From: an uncultured Pseudomonadales bacterium
GTDB taxonomy: Bacteria > Pseudomonadota > Gammaproteobacteria > Pseudomonadales > Azotimanducaceae
Assembly (NCBI GenBank): GCA_958296165.1
Contig: OY282447.1
Span: forward strand, 4,253,154 to 4,317,153
DNA: 64,000 nt
Direction: 5' to 3'
Positions 9,917-17,842 of the stretch are shown here, piece by piece (the stretch's first letter is position 1; every line of letters begins with the position of its first letter). A program made the translations under genes and the position numbers. The notes under the pieces are model-generated. The model saw only the letters and a list, made by a program, of their open reading frames with translations, had not been told where the DNA came from and searched no databases.

Positions 9917-10405
9917 ATGGCCGAACCCGCACTGATACAGGTGCTCTCCGACGAGGAGGTGCGCGAAATCGAGGAAGAATGCGCCCACCTGCCAGATCGC
10001 CAATCCGCCGCCATCGACGCCATGATGATCGTCCAGCGGCATCGGGGCTGGGTGTCGGACGAGAGCTTGGCGGCGATTGCACGGCTGCTCGGGATGTCTG
10101 TGGAGAATCTGGACAGCATCGCTACTTTTTACAACTTGATCTATCGCAAGCCGGTGGGCCGGCATGTGGTGATGGTGTGTGACAGTGTTTCTTGTTATGT
10201 GATGGGGGCGGATGGGTTACGGAAGCAAGTGGAAGAGCATCTGGGTATTGGGTTAGGCGAGACCACGCCGGATGATCGTTTTACGTTGTTGCCGATTGTG
10301 TGTTTGGGGGCTTGTGATCGGGCACCGACTATGATGATTGATGAGGAGTTGATTGGGGATGTGACGGTGGACAGACTAGGGGAGATTTTTGAGAGGTTTG
10401 AGTGA
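9917..10405 (+). CDS. nuoE: NADH-quinone oxidoreductase subunit E, with a codon-usage break in its 3' half
   Basis: The 162-residue thioredoxin-like subunit that binds the N1a [2Fe-2S] cluster through C88, C93, C129 and C133 (CDSVSC and CLGACDRAP). A GGGAGGG ribosome binding site precedes the ATG. The protein looks complete. However, codons from about residue 79 to the end favour T over C in the third position (about 28 of 33 pyrimidine-ending codons end in T by hand count), while the first ~60 codons are dominated by C-ending codons like the rest of the operon. nuoF, which normally follows, is absent; an unrelated gene overlaps the stop codon instead. Confidence 0.95.
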   Translation: MAEPALIQVLSDEEVREIEEECAHLPDRQSAAIDAMMIVQRHRGWVSDESLAAIARLLGMSVENLDSIATFYNLIYRKPVGRHVVMVCDSVSCYVMGADGLRKQVEEHLGIGLGETTPDDRFTLLPIVCLGACDRAPTMMIDEELIGDVTVDRLGEIFERFE

Positions 10406-11013
10406 TGGCGAAGGAAACATACAGTGGTATCTACTGCATAGAAGGTGTTTGGCCTGAGCGCTACGAGACCTCGGCGAAGCCGGTGCTGGAATTGTTGGGG
10501 GACTACCACGAGATTCCGACCGTTCATCGAATAGCAACGAGTGAGAAACAGTTCAAGTCTCGGCTGCAGCAATGGGTGAATGCGGACTGGTCCTTCGCCA
10601 TACTCTATTTGTGGTACCACGGTTCTCCAGAGAGCATCTCACCTGCCGGCGACGACAGCGTCACGCTGGAGAATATTGAGGACATCTTGGCAGGGAGGTG
10701 CAGCAAATGCCTCATCCACTTTGGTTCGTGCAAGACGTTGCAGCTTGATCCGAAGAGAGTTGGTCGTTTCCTAGAGCGCACAGGTGCCGTGGCCGTCAGC
10801 GGATACACTAAGGACGTCGGGTGGATCGAGCCTATCGCCCTAGAGCTCCTTTACCTTGATTACTTACAGCAGACGATCACCGGCAAGGGCAATCAACGGT
10901 ACATTGACGACAGCGTAATGCGTGAGGTATCGAGCGCGATGTCCAAGCGTCGTGTTAGGCGTTTGGTCGAGAGGTCTGGCTTCGTCATACATCTTGCGAC
11001 AGACGCGCCCTGA
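10405..11013 (+). CDS. Small caspase/CHAT-like fold protein, possibly DUF6642
   Basis: A 202-residue soluble protein not related to complex I. It begins SGIYCIEGVW and alternates predicted strands and helices. A hydrophobic strand leads to H72-G73 (AILYLWYHGS) and a second to C109 (LIHFGSCKTL), followed by AVAVSGY and a helical segment. This His-Gly / Ser-Cys arrangement is that of the His-Cys dyad of clan CD peptidases (caspases, CHAT). The sequence resembles my memory of the DUF6642 family; that assignment and any protease activity are inferences. The ATG overlaps the nuoE stop (TGATG), although a GTG one codon upstream is also possible. A remnant AAA ATPase follows 18 bases later. Composition is clearly lower in GC than the nuo genes. 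Confidence 0.6.
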   Translation: MAKETYSGIYCIEGVWPERYETSAKPVLELLGDYHEIPTVHRIATSEKQFKSRLQQWVNADWSFAILYLWYHGSPESISPAGDDSVTLENIEDILAGRCSKCLIHFGSCKTLQLDPKRVGRFLERTGAVAVSGYTKDVGWIEPIALELLYLDYLQQTITGKGNQRYIDDSVMREVSSAMSKRRVRRLVERSGFVIHLATDAP

Positions 11014-11031
11014 ACGATCACTTGGACTACC

Positions 11032-11214
11032 TTGAGGCTCTCAAGTCTCCGAGCAAACAGCTTCCGTAGTCTGCACGACGCAGACGTGCCCATTGGCAGC
11101 TTTAACCTTTTCATAGGTGCCAATGCTTCCGGCAAGAGCACCATCCTAGAGGCTTCGGCAACTGACATGTTGGTGATCGCGGCGGAGACCAAACCAAGGG
11201 CACTTCCATACTAA
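11032..11214 (+). pseudogene. Truncated AAA/RecF-like ATPase, N-terminal fragment
   Basis: Sixty codons from a TTG start encode LRLSSLRANSFRSLHDAD and FNLFIGANASGKSTILEA, the N-terminal strand and Walker A P-loop typical of AAA_15/AAA_21 (OLD/RecF-like) ATPases. The frame then turns into an unrelated 18-residue tail and stops, whereas intact family members are 350-600 residues with Q-loop, signature, Walker B and H motifs. No continuation was seen in other frames before the minus-strand Uma2 gene. It is read as a deletion remnant, perhaps of a partner of the caspase-like gene upstream. Confidence 0.6.
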
Positions 11215-11237
11215 GAGTGCGCAGCCGCCGCCAAGCG

Positions 11238-11855
11238 CTACTCGGCTTCCCCGGCGTCGAACACGTTGCCGACGTCCACGCTGAAACCCGCGAGTTCTAG
11301 CGAACTTGCCTGTTCCTCCCGCCCGTACACGCCGTCCTCAACGTACTCAGCTTCTCCCAACTTGAGGACGGTGATGCTCTCCGTGCGCGGATCGACGATC
11401 CAGTACTCGGCGATTGCTGCCTCTGCATAGTCGTGGCGCTTTTGAACGAAATCTCTTTCTGGATTGTCCGGACTCACCACCTCCACCACCACATCTGCCC
11501 CGGTCCAGAAGCGGTCGCTGCTGCGGGCATCTTTCGCGTCGCGCACCACTAGCAAGTCAGGCTCCCGAAACTTGCCCGGACGGATGCGCAGGCGAAGTGG
11601 CGCGAACAGCGCCTCGCCACCCTTCGGTCGCAGGAACGCCTGAAATGCCGAATACAGAAAAGCGAGAATCCTCTGATGGCTGCGGGTCGGCATCGGCAGT
11701 ATCTCCAAGTATCCATCGGTGAGCTCCACCAGATGCCGGCTTCGGTCAGTCAGCCACAGATAGTCGCTGTCCAGCCAGCAGCCTTGGGGAAACACTTGCT
11801 CCACCAAGCCGTTCACTTGCTCTTGGGCGACGAGTGCGCCCACCGGCGTTGCCAT
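11238..11855 (-). CDS. Uma2 family (DUF820) putative endonuclease
   Basis: A 205-residue protein matching the Uma2/DUF820 family, which has a PD-(D/E)XK nuclease-like fold. Characteristic pieces are the PTRSHQRI helix, FREPDLLVV (core Asp), DVVVEVVSPDNPERDF (core Glu) and KRHDYAEAAIAEYWIVDP. These proteins are numerous in cyanobacteria and scattered in islands elsewhere; their biological role is largely unknown. It stands alone on the minus strand within the accessory island, with an uninformative 101-base gap to the next gene. Confidence 0.8.
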   Translation of the reverse strand: MATPVGALVAQEQVNGLVEQVFPQGCWLDSDYLWLTDRSRHLVELTDGYLEILPMPTRSHQRILAFLYSAFQAFLRPKGGEALFAPLRLRIRPGKFREPDLLVVRDAKDARSSDRFWTGADVVVEVVSPDNPERDFVQKRHDYAEAAIAEYWIVDPRTESITVLKLGEAEYVEDGVYGREEQASSLELAGFSVDVGNVFDAGEAE

Positions 11856-11956
11856 GTCTTTCTTCCATGCCGCTGCGCGTTCCTATCTATGCAACGTAAC
11901 ACGGTGACGCACTGCGCTCCACTGAATCCGGTGCGCTTGAGGAAGACAGCCGCCGT

Positions 11957-13159
11957 TCACAACAACTGCGACAGCAAGGTGCGAGCAGGAACCACCAGCG
12001 GATGTCCCGGCGACGCGAAGCAGTCCGCGTCCACGTAGTCGGCCGCAACCGTCGCTTGGAACGCCAGCGGCGCACCGAGTTGCTGCTGGAAGTAATGCAA
12101 CGCCGGGTTCAACGCCGCGTCTTCGTGCTTCGTCTCCACAAGAAACCATGGCTCGCCGTCTCGAACGACCACGAAGTCCACTTCGCGCTTTTCTTTGTCG
12201 CGCAGGTAGCCCAACTCGAACGCGCCGAGGCCGAGGTCGTTCCAACCTTCCACGGCCTTCAAAAGATGGCAGGCAACGAACGTCTCGGCACGCTGGCCCA
12301 CATCGCGCACTGCCGCCCAATCACGCAGGAACCACTTCGGTTCTTTGCGTAGCGACCGCGAGACGTTCTTGAACCAGGGCCGCACCAGGAAGCCTAAGTG
12401 CAAGTCGCTCAAAGCGGCGACCCAGCGCCGCACGGTGTCTGCGGAAACACGCACCTGTCGCGCTAGGTTGTCGAACACTAGCTGTTGCCCTGAACGCTCC
12501 GTGAGAACGCGCGCCATAACTTCTAGCTGGCCGAGTTGCGCGATGCCCGTGAGTTCGCGCACATCTTCACGCACCAACTGCGCGGCACGCGTGGAACGCC
12601 AGCGACGTGTAAAGCGAGCGTCCCGACGCAGGAAAGGCTCCGGGTAGCCGCCATGCAGCCACAGGGCGCCGAAGTCGTCGTCGGAGATACGCCGCGGCTG
12701 CCGTATGACGCCGTCCAAAGGCAGTTCCCGCACGCCGATCTCGGCTACGGAGAACGGATGCATGCGGTAGAGGAAGTAGCGGCCCATCAAACTGTCCCCG
12801 CCGCGCCGGAATACGTCCAAACGGCTGCTGCCGGTAACAGCGATACGAATCCGCTGGCCGTAGGTATCGAAGAGGCCCTTCAGAAACTGCTTCCAACGCG
12901 GAAACTTGTGAATCTCGTCGAACAGCACTAACGGCGGCTCGGCCGCAAGCCGATGCAACCCCAACATGTGTACGATCTCTTGCGGTCCCGCCAACACCCG
13001 TTCGCGGTGGTCTATGTCGTCCCAGTTCACATAAGCGTCCGAGAGCCCGCGGCCAGTGGTCGTTTTGCCGACTTGCCGAGGGCCGCTGATGAACGCCATC
13101 TGGCGGTTCTGAGCGAAGTGTTCCGCAAGGAGGTCGTCGTAGAGTCGCGGGGTCGCCAT
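11957..13159 (-). CDS. AAA family ATPase with DUF4143 domain
   Basis: A 400-residue protein of the AAA_14 + DUF4143 architecture. Walker A is SGPRQVGKTT near residue 25 and Walker B-like LFDEIHKFPRWKQ follows near residue 100, then the VTGSSRLDVF sensor. The C-terminal part has a winged-helix-like segment and the DUF4143 nuclease-like core EVDFVV...WFLVETK (D, E-x-K). Function is not established; such genes are frequent in mobile and accessory DNA. A good promoter lies so close upstream that the transcript would be leaderless or nearly so. Confidence 0.85.
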   Translation of the reverse strand: MATPRLYDDLLAEHFAQNRQMAFISGPRQVGKTTTGRGLSDAYVNWDDIDHRERVLAGPQEIVHMLGLHRLAAEPPLVLFDEIHKFPRWKQFLKGLFDTYGQRIRIAVTGSSRLDVFRRGGDSLMGRYFLYRMHPFSVAEIGVRELPLDGVIRQPRRISDDDFGALWLHGGYPEPFLRRDARFTRRWRSTRAAQLVREDVRELTGIAQLGQLEVMARVLTERSGQQLVFDNLARQVRVSADTVRRWVAALSDLHLGFLVRPWFKNVSRSLRKEPKWFLRDWAAVRDVGQRAETFVACHLLKAVEGWNDLGLGAFELGYLRDKEKREVDFVVVRDGEPWFLVETKHEDAALNPALHYFQQQLGAPLAFQATVAADYVDADCFASPGHPLVVPARTLLSQLL

Positions 13160-13167
13160 GGGTGGCC

Positions 13168-13195
13168 ATTATCTTTTCTATCGTAGAATAGTCAA
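13168..13195 (-). promoter_or_regulatory. Sigma70-like promoter for the AAA/DUF4143 gene, predicted leaderless
   Basis: On the minus strand a -35 TTGACT (13190-13195) and a -10 GATAAT (13168-13173) are separated by 16 bases. Only eight bases separate the -10 from the ATG at 13159, so transcription would begin at or next to the start codon. An inverted repeat TTCTA-TCG-TAGAA (13176-13188) fills the spacer and could be an operator. Confidence 0.55.
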
Positions 13196-13252
13196 GACTG
13201 TTCTGCGATATATGCGGTTTTGGTCGAAAATGGACTGTTCTCGCTTGCGAGA
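13196..13252 (+). promoter_or_regulatory. Repeats upstream of the methyltransferase gene
   Basis: This AT-richer gap holds a direct repeat GACTGTTCT at 13196-13204 and 13233-13241, and an inverted repeat TCTCGC-TT-GCGAGA at 13239-13252. Such repeats often bind regulators of restriction-modification genes, but no controller (C) gene is visible and no confident -35/-10 pair was found on the plus strand. Confidence 0.3.
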
Positions 13253-13316
13253 GGTGCTACTCAGGTTTACGCTCACATGCTGAAAGCATGACCCAGGCAG
13301 CGGACGGAGAAGCAGT

Positions 13317-14483
13317 ATGAGCAATTCGCCGGCAGGGCAAGTAACGCCAGGCGCGGGCGGACATCACGCGCACGCTGCGCAGTTCGTATCCGCTTACACT
13401 ACGCACACGCCAGCCACGCCAGCACAAAGGCGCGGCAGCGTGGTGGATGTCTTCTGCGGCGCGGGCGGCTTGAGCCACGGCTTTGCGCTGGAAGGGTTTG
13501 ACGTGCGCGCCGGCATCGACATCGACGCGGCTTGCCGCCATGCCTATGAACGCAACAATGGCGCCCGTTACATCGAGAAGGATGTGGCGGACATCCGGGG
13601 TGAGGACGTCGCCACCCTGTTCGGTCAGGCGCAGCCGCAGATCCTAGTGGGTTGCGCACCATGCCAGCCGTTCTCGTCATATAGCCGTAAGCGCAGCCAG
13701 AAGCACCCGGATGCCAAGTGGAAGCTGCTAGGCGAGTTCGGGCGTCTAGTAAAGGAAGTGCAGCCGGACATCGTTTCGATGGAGAACGTGCCGCGGCTCG
13801 TCAACTTTCACGGCGGTGAGTTGCTCAGGGCGTTCCTCGATGACTTGGAGAAGGCGGGCTATGCGGTGTGGTCTCAGGTGGTCGATTGCGCGGCCTACGG
13901 CGTGCCGCAAACGCGCCTGCGGCTCGTGGTGCTTGCGTCCCGGGTTGGCCCAATTGAGCTCGTTCCACCCACTCACACATCGGATCGATACCGAACGGTG
14001 CGGCAGGCCATCGCCGGGCTGCCGTCGATTGCCGCTGGCGAAACGGCGCAGGACGACCCATTACATCGCGCCAGCCGACTCTCGGCCGTCAATCTTGCCC
14101 GCATCCAGGCGGCCAAGCCCGGGCAGACGTGGCGCAACTGGGATCCGCGCCTTGTCGCCAAGTGCCATAGGAAGAACACCGGGCGCTGGTACCAGAGCGT
14201 GTACGGCCGCATGAGCTGGGACGCGCCGGCGCCCACCATCACCACGCAGTGCAATGGCTTCGGCAACGGCCGGTTCGGGCACCCGGAGCAGAATCGGGCG
14301 ATCTCCCTGCGCGAAGCGGCGCTCCTGCAGACGTTTCCACGCAGCTACGAGTTCTTCCACCCCAACCAACGCTGGTTCGTTTCCGCTGCGGCACGTTGCA
14401 TCGGCAACGCCGTTCCGGTTGCACTGGCGCGTGCGGTGGCGCAAAGCGTCGCCCGCACCCTGAACGGGGGGCGCGATGTCTGA
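13317..14483 (+). CDS. DNA (cytosine-5-)-methyltransferase of a restriction-modification system
   Basis: A 388-residue C5-cytosine methyltransferase with motifs in order: I DVFCGAGGLSHGF (from residue 44), IV CAPCQPFSSYS with the catalytic C116, VI ENVPRL (156-161), VIII QTRLRL (198-203), the variable target region, and X GNAVPV near residue 364. The first ~38 residues are a non-conserved tail. The stop overlaps the ATG of the GHKL-ATPase gene by eight bases, so the two are translated together. It should methylate the cytosine of the sequence cut by that partner. The recognition site cannot be read from sequence alone; if the pair is a true HgiDII relative, GTCGAC is a candidate. Confidence 0.93.
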   Translation: MSNSPAGQVTPGAGGHHAHAAQFVSAYTTHTPATPAQRRGSVVDVFCGAGGLSHGFALEGFDVRAGIDIDAACRHAYERNNGARYIEKDVADIRGEDVATLFGQAQPQILVGCAPCQPFSSYSRKRSQKHPDAKWKLLGEFGRLVKEVQPDIVSMENVPRLVNFHGGELLRAFLDDLEKAGYAVWSQVVDCAAYGVPQTRLRLVVLASRVGPIELVPPTHTSDRYRTVRQAIAGLPSIAAGETAQDDPLHRASRLSAVNLARIQAAKPGQTWRNWDPRLVAKCHRKNTGRWYQSVYGRMSWDAPAPTITTQCNGFGNGRFGHPEQNRAISLREAALLQTFPRSYEFFHPNQRWFVSAAARCIGNAVPVALARAVAQSVARTLNGGRDV

Positions 14484-16455
14484 ACAACCGGTTCAGCGTC
14501 CGCTGGAGCTGAAGATCAGCTTGGCGGCCTTGGAGCACTTGGGGATGAATCTCTACAGCACCATCCCCGCGGTGCTCTCAGAGATCGTCGCTAACGCTTG
14601 GGACGCGGACGCCGGCCGCGTCTCGGTAGCGCTTGGCGAAGGGCTGATCGCGATTGAGGATGACGGTGTCGGCATGACGCGCGACGAAGTGATCGACCGA
14701 TTTCTGGATGTCGGCTTTCAGCGCCGACAGGTGATGGGTGCCACCACCGCCAAAGGCCGGCGCCCGATGGGACGCAAAGGCATCGGCAAGCTGTCCTCTT
14801 TTTCGATAGCGAACGTCGTCACGGTCTACACGACGAGTGCCGGCGAGCGCACCGCCTTCCGTATGGATGGGCGGCGGATTCGCGAGCAGATGCGCCGCGA
14901 CGACCGCGGTGTTTGCCCGATCGAGGAACTTGATGACTGGCCTGATGCGCTCGGCGTGGGAACTCGTATCGTCCTCACTCAGTTGAAGCACGAAGCCGGC
15001 CGGCAGACGACGCTTGGCTTGCGGCAACGCATCGCTAGGCGCTTCTCCGTCATTGGCCCGCAGCACGGCTTCGCTGTCGAGGTGGATGGCGAGTGCATCT
15101 CGCCGCACGACCGCGGCTACGACCGCCATGTGGAGTATTGCTGGACGTACGGCGAGGATACCGGCGTCCTACGTCGCTTCGACAATCTGGCCGACAATCA
15201 GCCGCCCTCGAACCGCAATGCAGCGTTGGCCGTCGCCAACCTAACCATCACCGGCTGGATCGGCACCGTGAAGAAGCCGAACTTCCTCAAGGCGGATGGC
15301 GACAACCTCAACCGCCTTGCCGTGTTCATGCGGGGCAAGGTTGCTCAGGAGGACTTGCTCGGCGACTTTGGACTGAAGGAGATATTCGCCGACTATATCG
15401 TCGGCGAGATTCACTGTGACGATCTCGACGACGGTGACGACGACATCGCCACGAGCAGCCGCCAGGCGTTGAAGTACGACGACCCGCGATTCGCCGAGAT
15501 CCGGCGTTTCATCCACGGCGAGCTTCGATACATCGCCGGTCAATGGACCGATCTACGCAATCAGCAGGGCGCGAAGGTGTTTTGCCGCGATGTGCCGGCC
15601 GTGGCTAAATGGCTGGATGCCCTGCAAGGCGACACCAAGAAGAAAGCTGCGCGGTGGATCGGACGTCTCAATGTGCTGCCCGCCGGAGATGAAGCCAAGC
15701 GGGAACTCCTGAAGGCTTCGATTCTTGCGTTCGAGAGCTATCGATGGAAAGAGCAGTTGGATTTCCTCGGCAACGTCTCCAACGAGAATGTCGAGACGAT
15801 TCTCAAGGTGTTCAAAGAGATCGGCGACCTGGAACGCAGCTACTACGGGCAGATCGCCAAGGGCCGCTTGCGAGTCGTTGAGGCGCTTGAGGAGAAATTG
15901 GACGCGGACGAGAAGGAGCGCGTCATTCACGATCACATCTACAAGAATCTGTGGCTGCTCGACCCCTCTTGGGACATGGTCGAAGGAAGCCAGGCAAGCG
16001 AACGTACCATCACGAAGCACCTCCAGGAGACATCAGCGGAACTGAGCGAGGAGGAGAGGAGGGCGCGAATCGACATCGGCTATCGGACTGCGGGCGGCGT
16101 CCATGTGATCATCGAGCTCAAGCGATCTTCCGTGCGAACGCCGATTACTCGCTTGATGGACCAAGTGATGAAGTACCGCAATGCCGCACTGAAGCTGATC
16201 CCAAGGACCGGCTACAGCGATTGGCCCCTCGATATTGTCTGCTTGATGGGCGAGGGGCCGCCGGAGTGGGATACCGACCCGGACTTGGTGAGGCGCATGT
16301 TGGCGCCGCTACGCGCTCGATTGGTCTTCTACGACGAATTGCTGGACAACTCTCGTCGTGCCTATGCCGAGTACCTTGAGCAGCACCGAAAGATCGACCG
16401 GCTCTCCGGCATTTTCGATGCCATCGACGATTTCGCTGCGGCGCAAGTGGACTAG
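14476..16455 (+). CDS. GHKL ATPase restriction enzyme, BbrUII/HgiDII-like
   Basis: A 659-residue protein with an N-terminal GHKL (Hsp90/MutL/MORC-type) ATPase: N-box LSEIVANAWDADA (N40), DDGVGM (62-67) and GRKGIGKLSSF near residues 99-109. A helical middle follows. The C-terminal ~130 residues contain RIDIGY (D533) and VIIELKR (E547, K549), the pattern of a PD-(D/E)XK nuclease. This matches the restriction partners of the BbrUII/HgiDII type and the MORC-like ATPases described beside restriction-modification genes. It is translationally coupled to the methyltransferase, which supports the role. ATP-dependent cleavage is inferred. Confidence 0.8.
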   Translation: MSEQPVQRPLELKISLAALEHLGMNLYSTIPAVLSEIVANAWDADAGRVSVALGEGLIAIEDDGVGMTRDEVIDRFLDVGFQRRQVMGATTAKGRRPMGRKGIGKLSSFSIANVVTVYTTSAGERTAFRMDGRRIREQMRRDDRGVCPIEELDDWPDALGVGTRIVLTQLKHEAGRQTTLGLRQRIARRFSVIGPQHGFAVEVDGECISPHDRGYDRHVEYCWTYGEDTGVLRRFDNLADNQPPSNRNAALAVANLTITGWIGTVKKPNFLKADGDNLNRLAVFMRGKVAQEDLLGDFGLKEIFADYIVGEIHCDDLDDGDDDIATSSRQALKYDDPRFAEIRRFIHGELRYIAGQWTDLRNQQGAKVFCRDVPAVAKWLDALQGDTKKKAARWIGRLNVLPAGDEAKRELLKASILAFESYRWKEQLDFLGNVSNENVETILKVFKEIGDLERSYYGQIAKGRLRVVEALEEKLDADEKERVIHDHIYKNLWLLDPSWDMVEGSQASERTITKHLQETSAELSEEERRARIDIGYRTAGGVHVIIELKRSSVRTPITRLMDQVMKYRNAALKLIPRTGYSDWPLDIVCLMGEGPPEWDTDPDLVRRMLAPLRARLVFYDELLDNSRRAYAEYLEQHRKIDRLSGIFDAIDDFAAAQVD

Positions 16456-16456
16456 T

Positions 16457-16472
16457 CTAGCGCTGACGCTAG
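16457..16472. terminator. Inverted repeat between convergent genes
   Basis: CTAGCG-CTGA-CGCTAG forms a six-pair stem spanning the end of the restriction gene and the amidase stop codon. It lies exactly where a bidirectional terminator would be needed but has no T-tract. Confidence 0.3.
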
Positions 16473-17821
16473 GCTCGGGGCGCAAGCGCAAGCTCTAGGT
16501 CTGCCGCCACCGCCAACAGCGCTTCGTCGCCGTCGTGCCGGCCAAGCACATTCAACCCCACGGGTACACTTCCGTAGTCGTGGATCGGGATGGAGATGGC
16601 GCAGGCGTCGAGAAAGTTGGCTATGGAGGGGTTGCGCAGCGCCAGCAGGTTCAGGCGGCCGTACTCGGCGTCGTCCGCCAGTTCGGCAAGCCGAGGCGCG
16701 ATCATGGGCACAGTCGGGTAGATGAAGGCGTCGAAGCCCTGCATCTTCTCTCGTGCGTCCGCGATCAGCGCCTTGCGCGTGCGCCGCAACTCGATGTAGT
16801 CCGCGGCGGTCTGTTCGGCACCCTTCAAGATGCGCACGCTAACGCGCGGATCGTAAAGGCCCTCGTGCTCGGCGAGACGGTCGCGGTGCCAAGCGAATGC
16901 CTGTGCTGCGGCGAATCCCCCTTTGGCGTTGATTTCCGGCAGCCGGTCCAAGGCTGGGAACGGCACGTCCGCCAACCTTGCGCCGCCGTCGCGCAGTCGG
17001 CGCAGCGCGATGTCGAATGCTCTCGCAACGAAGGTGTCGAGACCGTTCATAACGAAGTGCTGCGGAATACCCAAAGACAAGCCCCGCAGATCCCGCGCGC
17101 GCACCGGCGGGCCGGCATCGGCGCCGCTCATGAGCCGATGCAGGATGGCGCAGCAATCCACAGACTGCGCCAGCGGGCCTACGGAATCGAGGCTCTCGGA
17201 CAACGGCACCACGCCGGTGCGGGGCACTCGGCAGGCAGTCGGCTTGTAGCCGACGATGCCGCACATGGCTGCCGGGATGCGGCAGGAACCGCCGGTGTCG
17301 GTGCCGATGCCAGCCGCCGCAAAGCCATCCGTTACCGACACCGCGGCGCCGGACGAAGAACCGCCGGGGATGCGCCCTACGCGGCGGTCGTAGGGGTTGC
17401 GCGGCGTGCCGTAGTGGGGGTTGATGCCGAGTCCGGAGTAGGCGAACTCCGTCATATTGGTGCGCCCGATGAGCACGAAGCCGGCGCTGCGCAGCCGCGC
17501 GACGGCGGCGGCATCGGCCTGTGCCGGCAGCGCCGCATCGAGCAGGCGCGAGCCAGCGCGCGTGACTTGGCCGCGCACGTCGAACAGATCCTTGACGGAG
17601 ATGGGTATGCCACAGAACGGCGACGGCGCAACGCCCTTCGCGCGGCGGCTGTCCGCTCTTTCGGCCGCAGCCCGCGCCTCGTCTCGGTCTACTAGCAGGA
17701 ACGTTCGAATGCCTTCCCCGTGCGGCGCATCTATCGCCGCGAGTGCCTGCTCGACAAGCCCAACGCTGGTGGTTTCGCCGGTTTCAAGGGCGGCCGCCAA
17801 AGTGCGCAGCGTGTGCATCAT
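16469..17821 (-). CDS. Amidase signature family hydrolase
   Basis: A 450-residue amidase-signature enzyme. The Ser-cisSer-Lys triad region is intact: K77 in ISVKDLF, the GGSSSG motif at 153-158, and the nucleophile S179 in GTDTGGSCR. Length and motifs fit GatA-like or general amidase/allophanate hydrolase relatives, but there are no gatB/gatC neighbours, so a free-standing amidase acting on a small amide or ureide is more likely. It is 21 bases downstream of the DUF4153 gene on the same strand and marks the right edge of the accessory island. Confidence 0.88.
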   Translation of the reverse strand: MMHTLRTLAAALETGETTSVGLVEQALAAIDAPHGEGIRTFLLVDRDEARAAAERADSRRAKGVAPSPFCGIPISVKDLFDVRGQVTRAGSRLLDAALPAQADAAAVARLRSAGFVLIGRTNMTEFAYSGLGINPHYGTPRNPYDRRVGRIPGGSSSGAAVSVTDGFAAAGIGTDTGGSCRIPAAMCGIVGYKPTACRVPRTGVVPLSESLDSVGPLAQSVDCCAILHRLMSGADAGPPVRARDLRGLSLGIPQHFVMNGLDTFVARAFDIALRRLRDGGARLADVPFPALDRLPEINAKGGFAAAQAFAWHRDRLAEHEGLYDPRVSVRILKGAEQTAADYIELRRTRKALIADAREKMQGFDAFIYPTVPMIAPRLAELADDAEYGRLNLLALRNPSIANFLDACAISIPIHDYGSVPVGLNVLGRHDGDEALLAVAADLELALAPRA

Positions 17822-17842
17822 CAGCTACCTGCCACCTACGAT

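Noticed and set aside
10405-16468. Integrated element with attachment sites
   Set aside because: No integrase, tRNA target or flanking direct repeat could be found at either edge of the accessory region.
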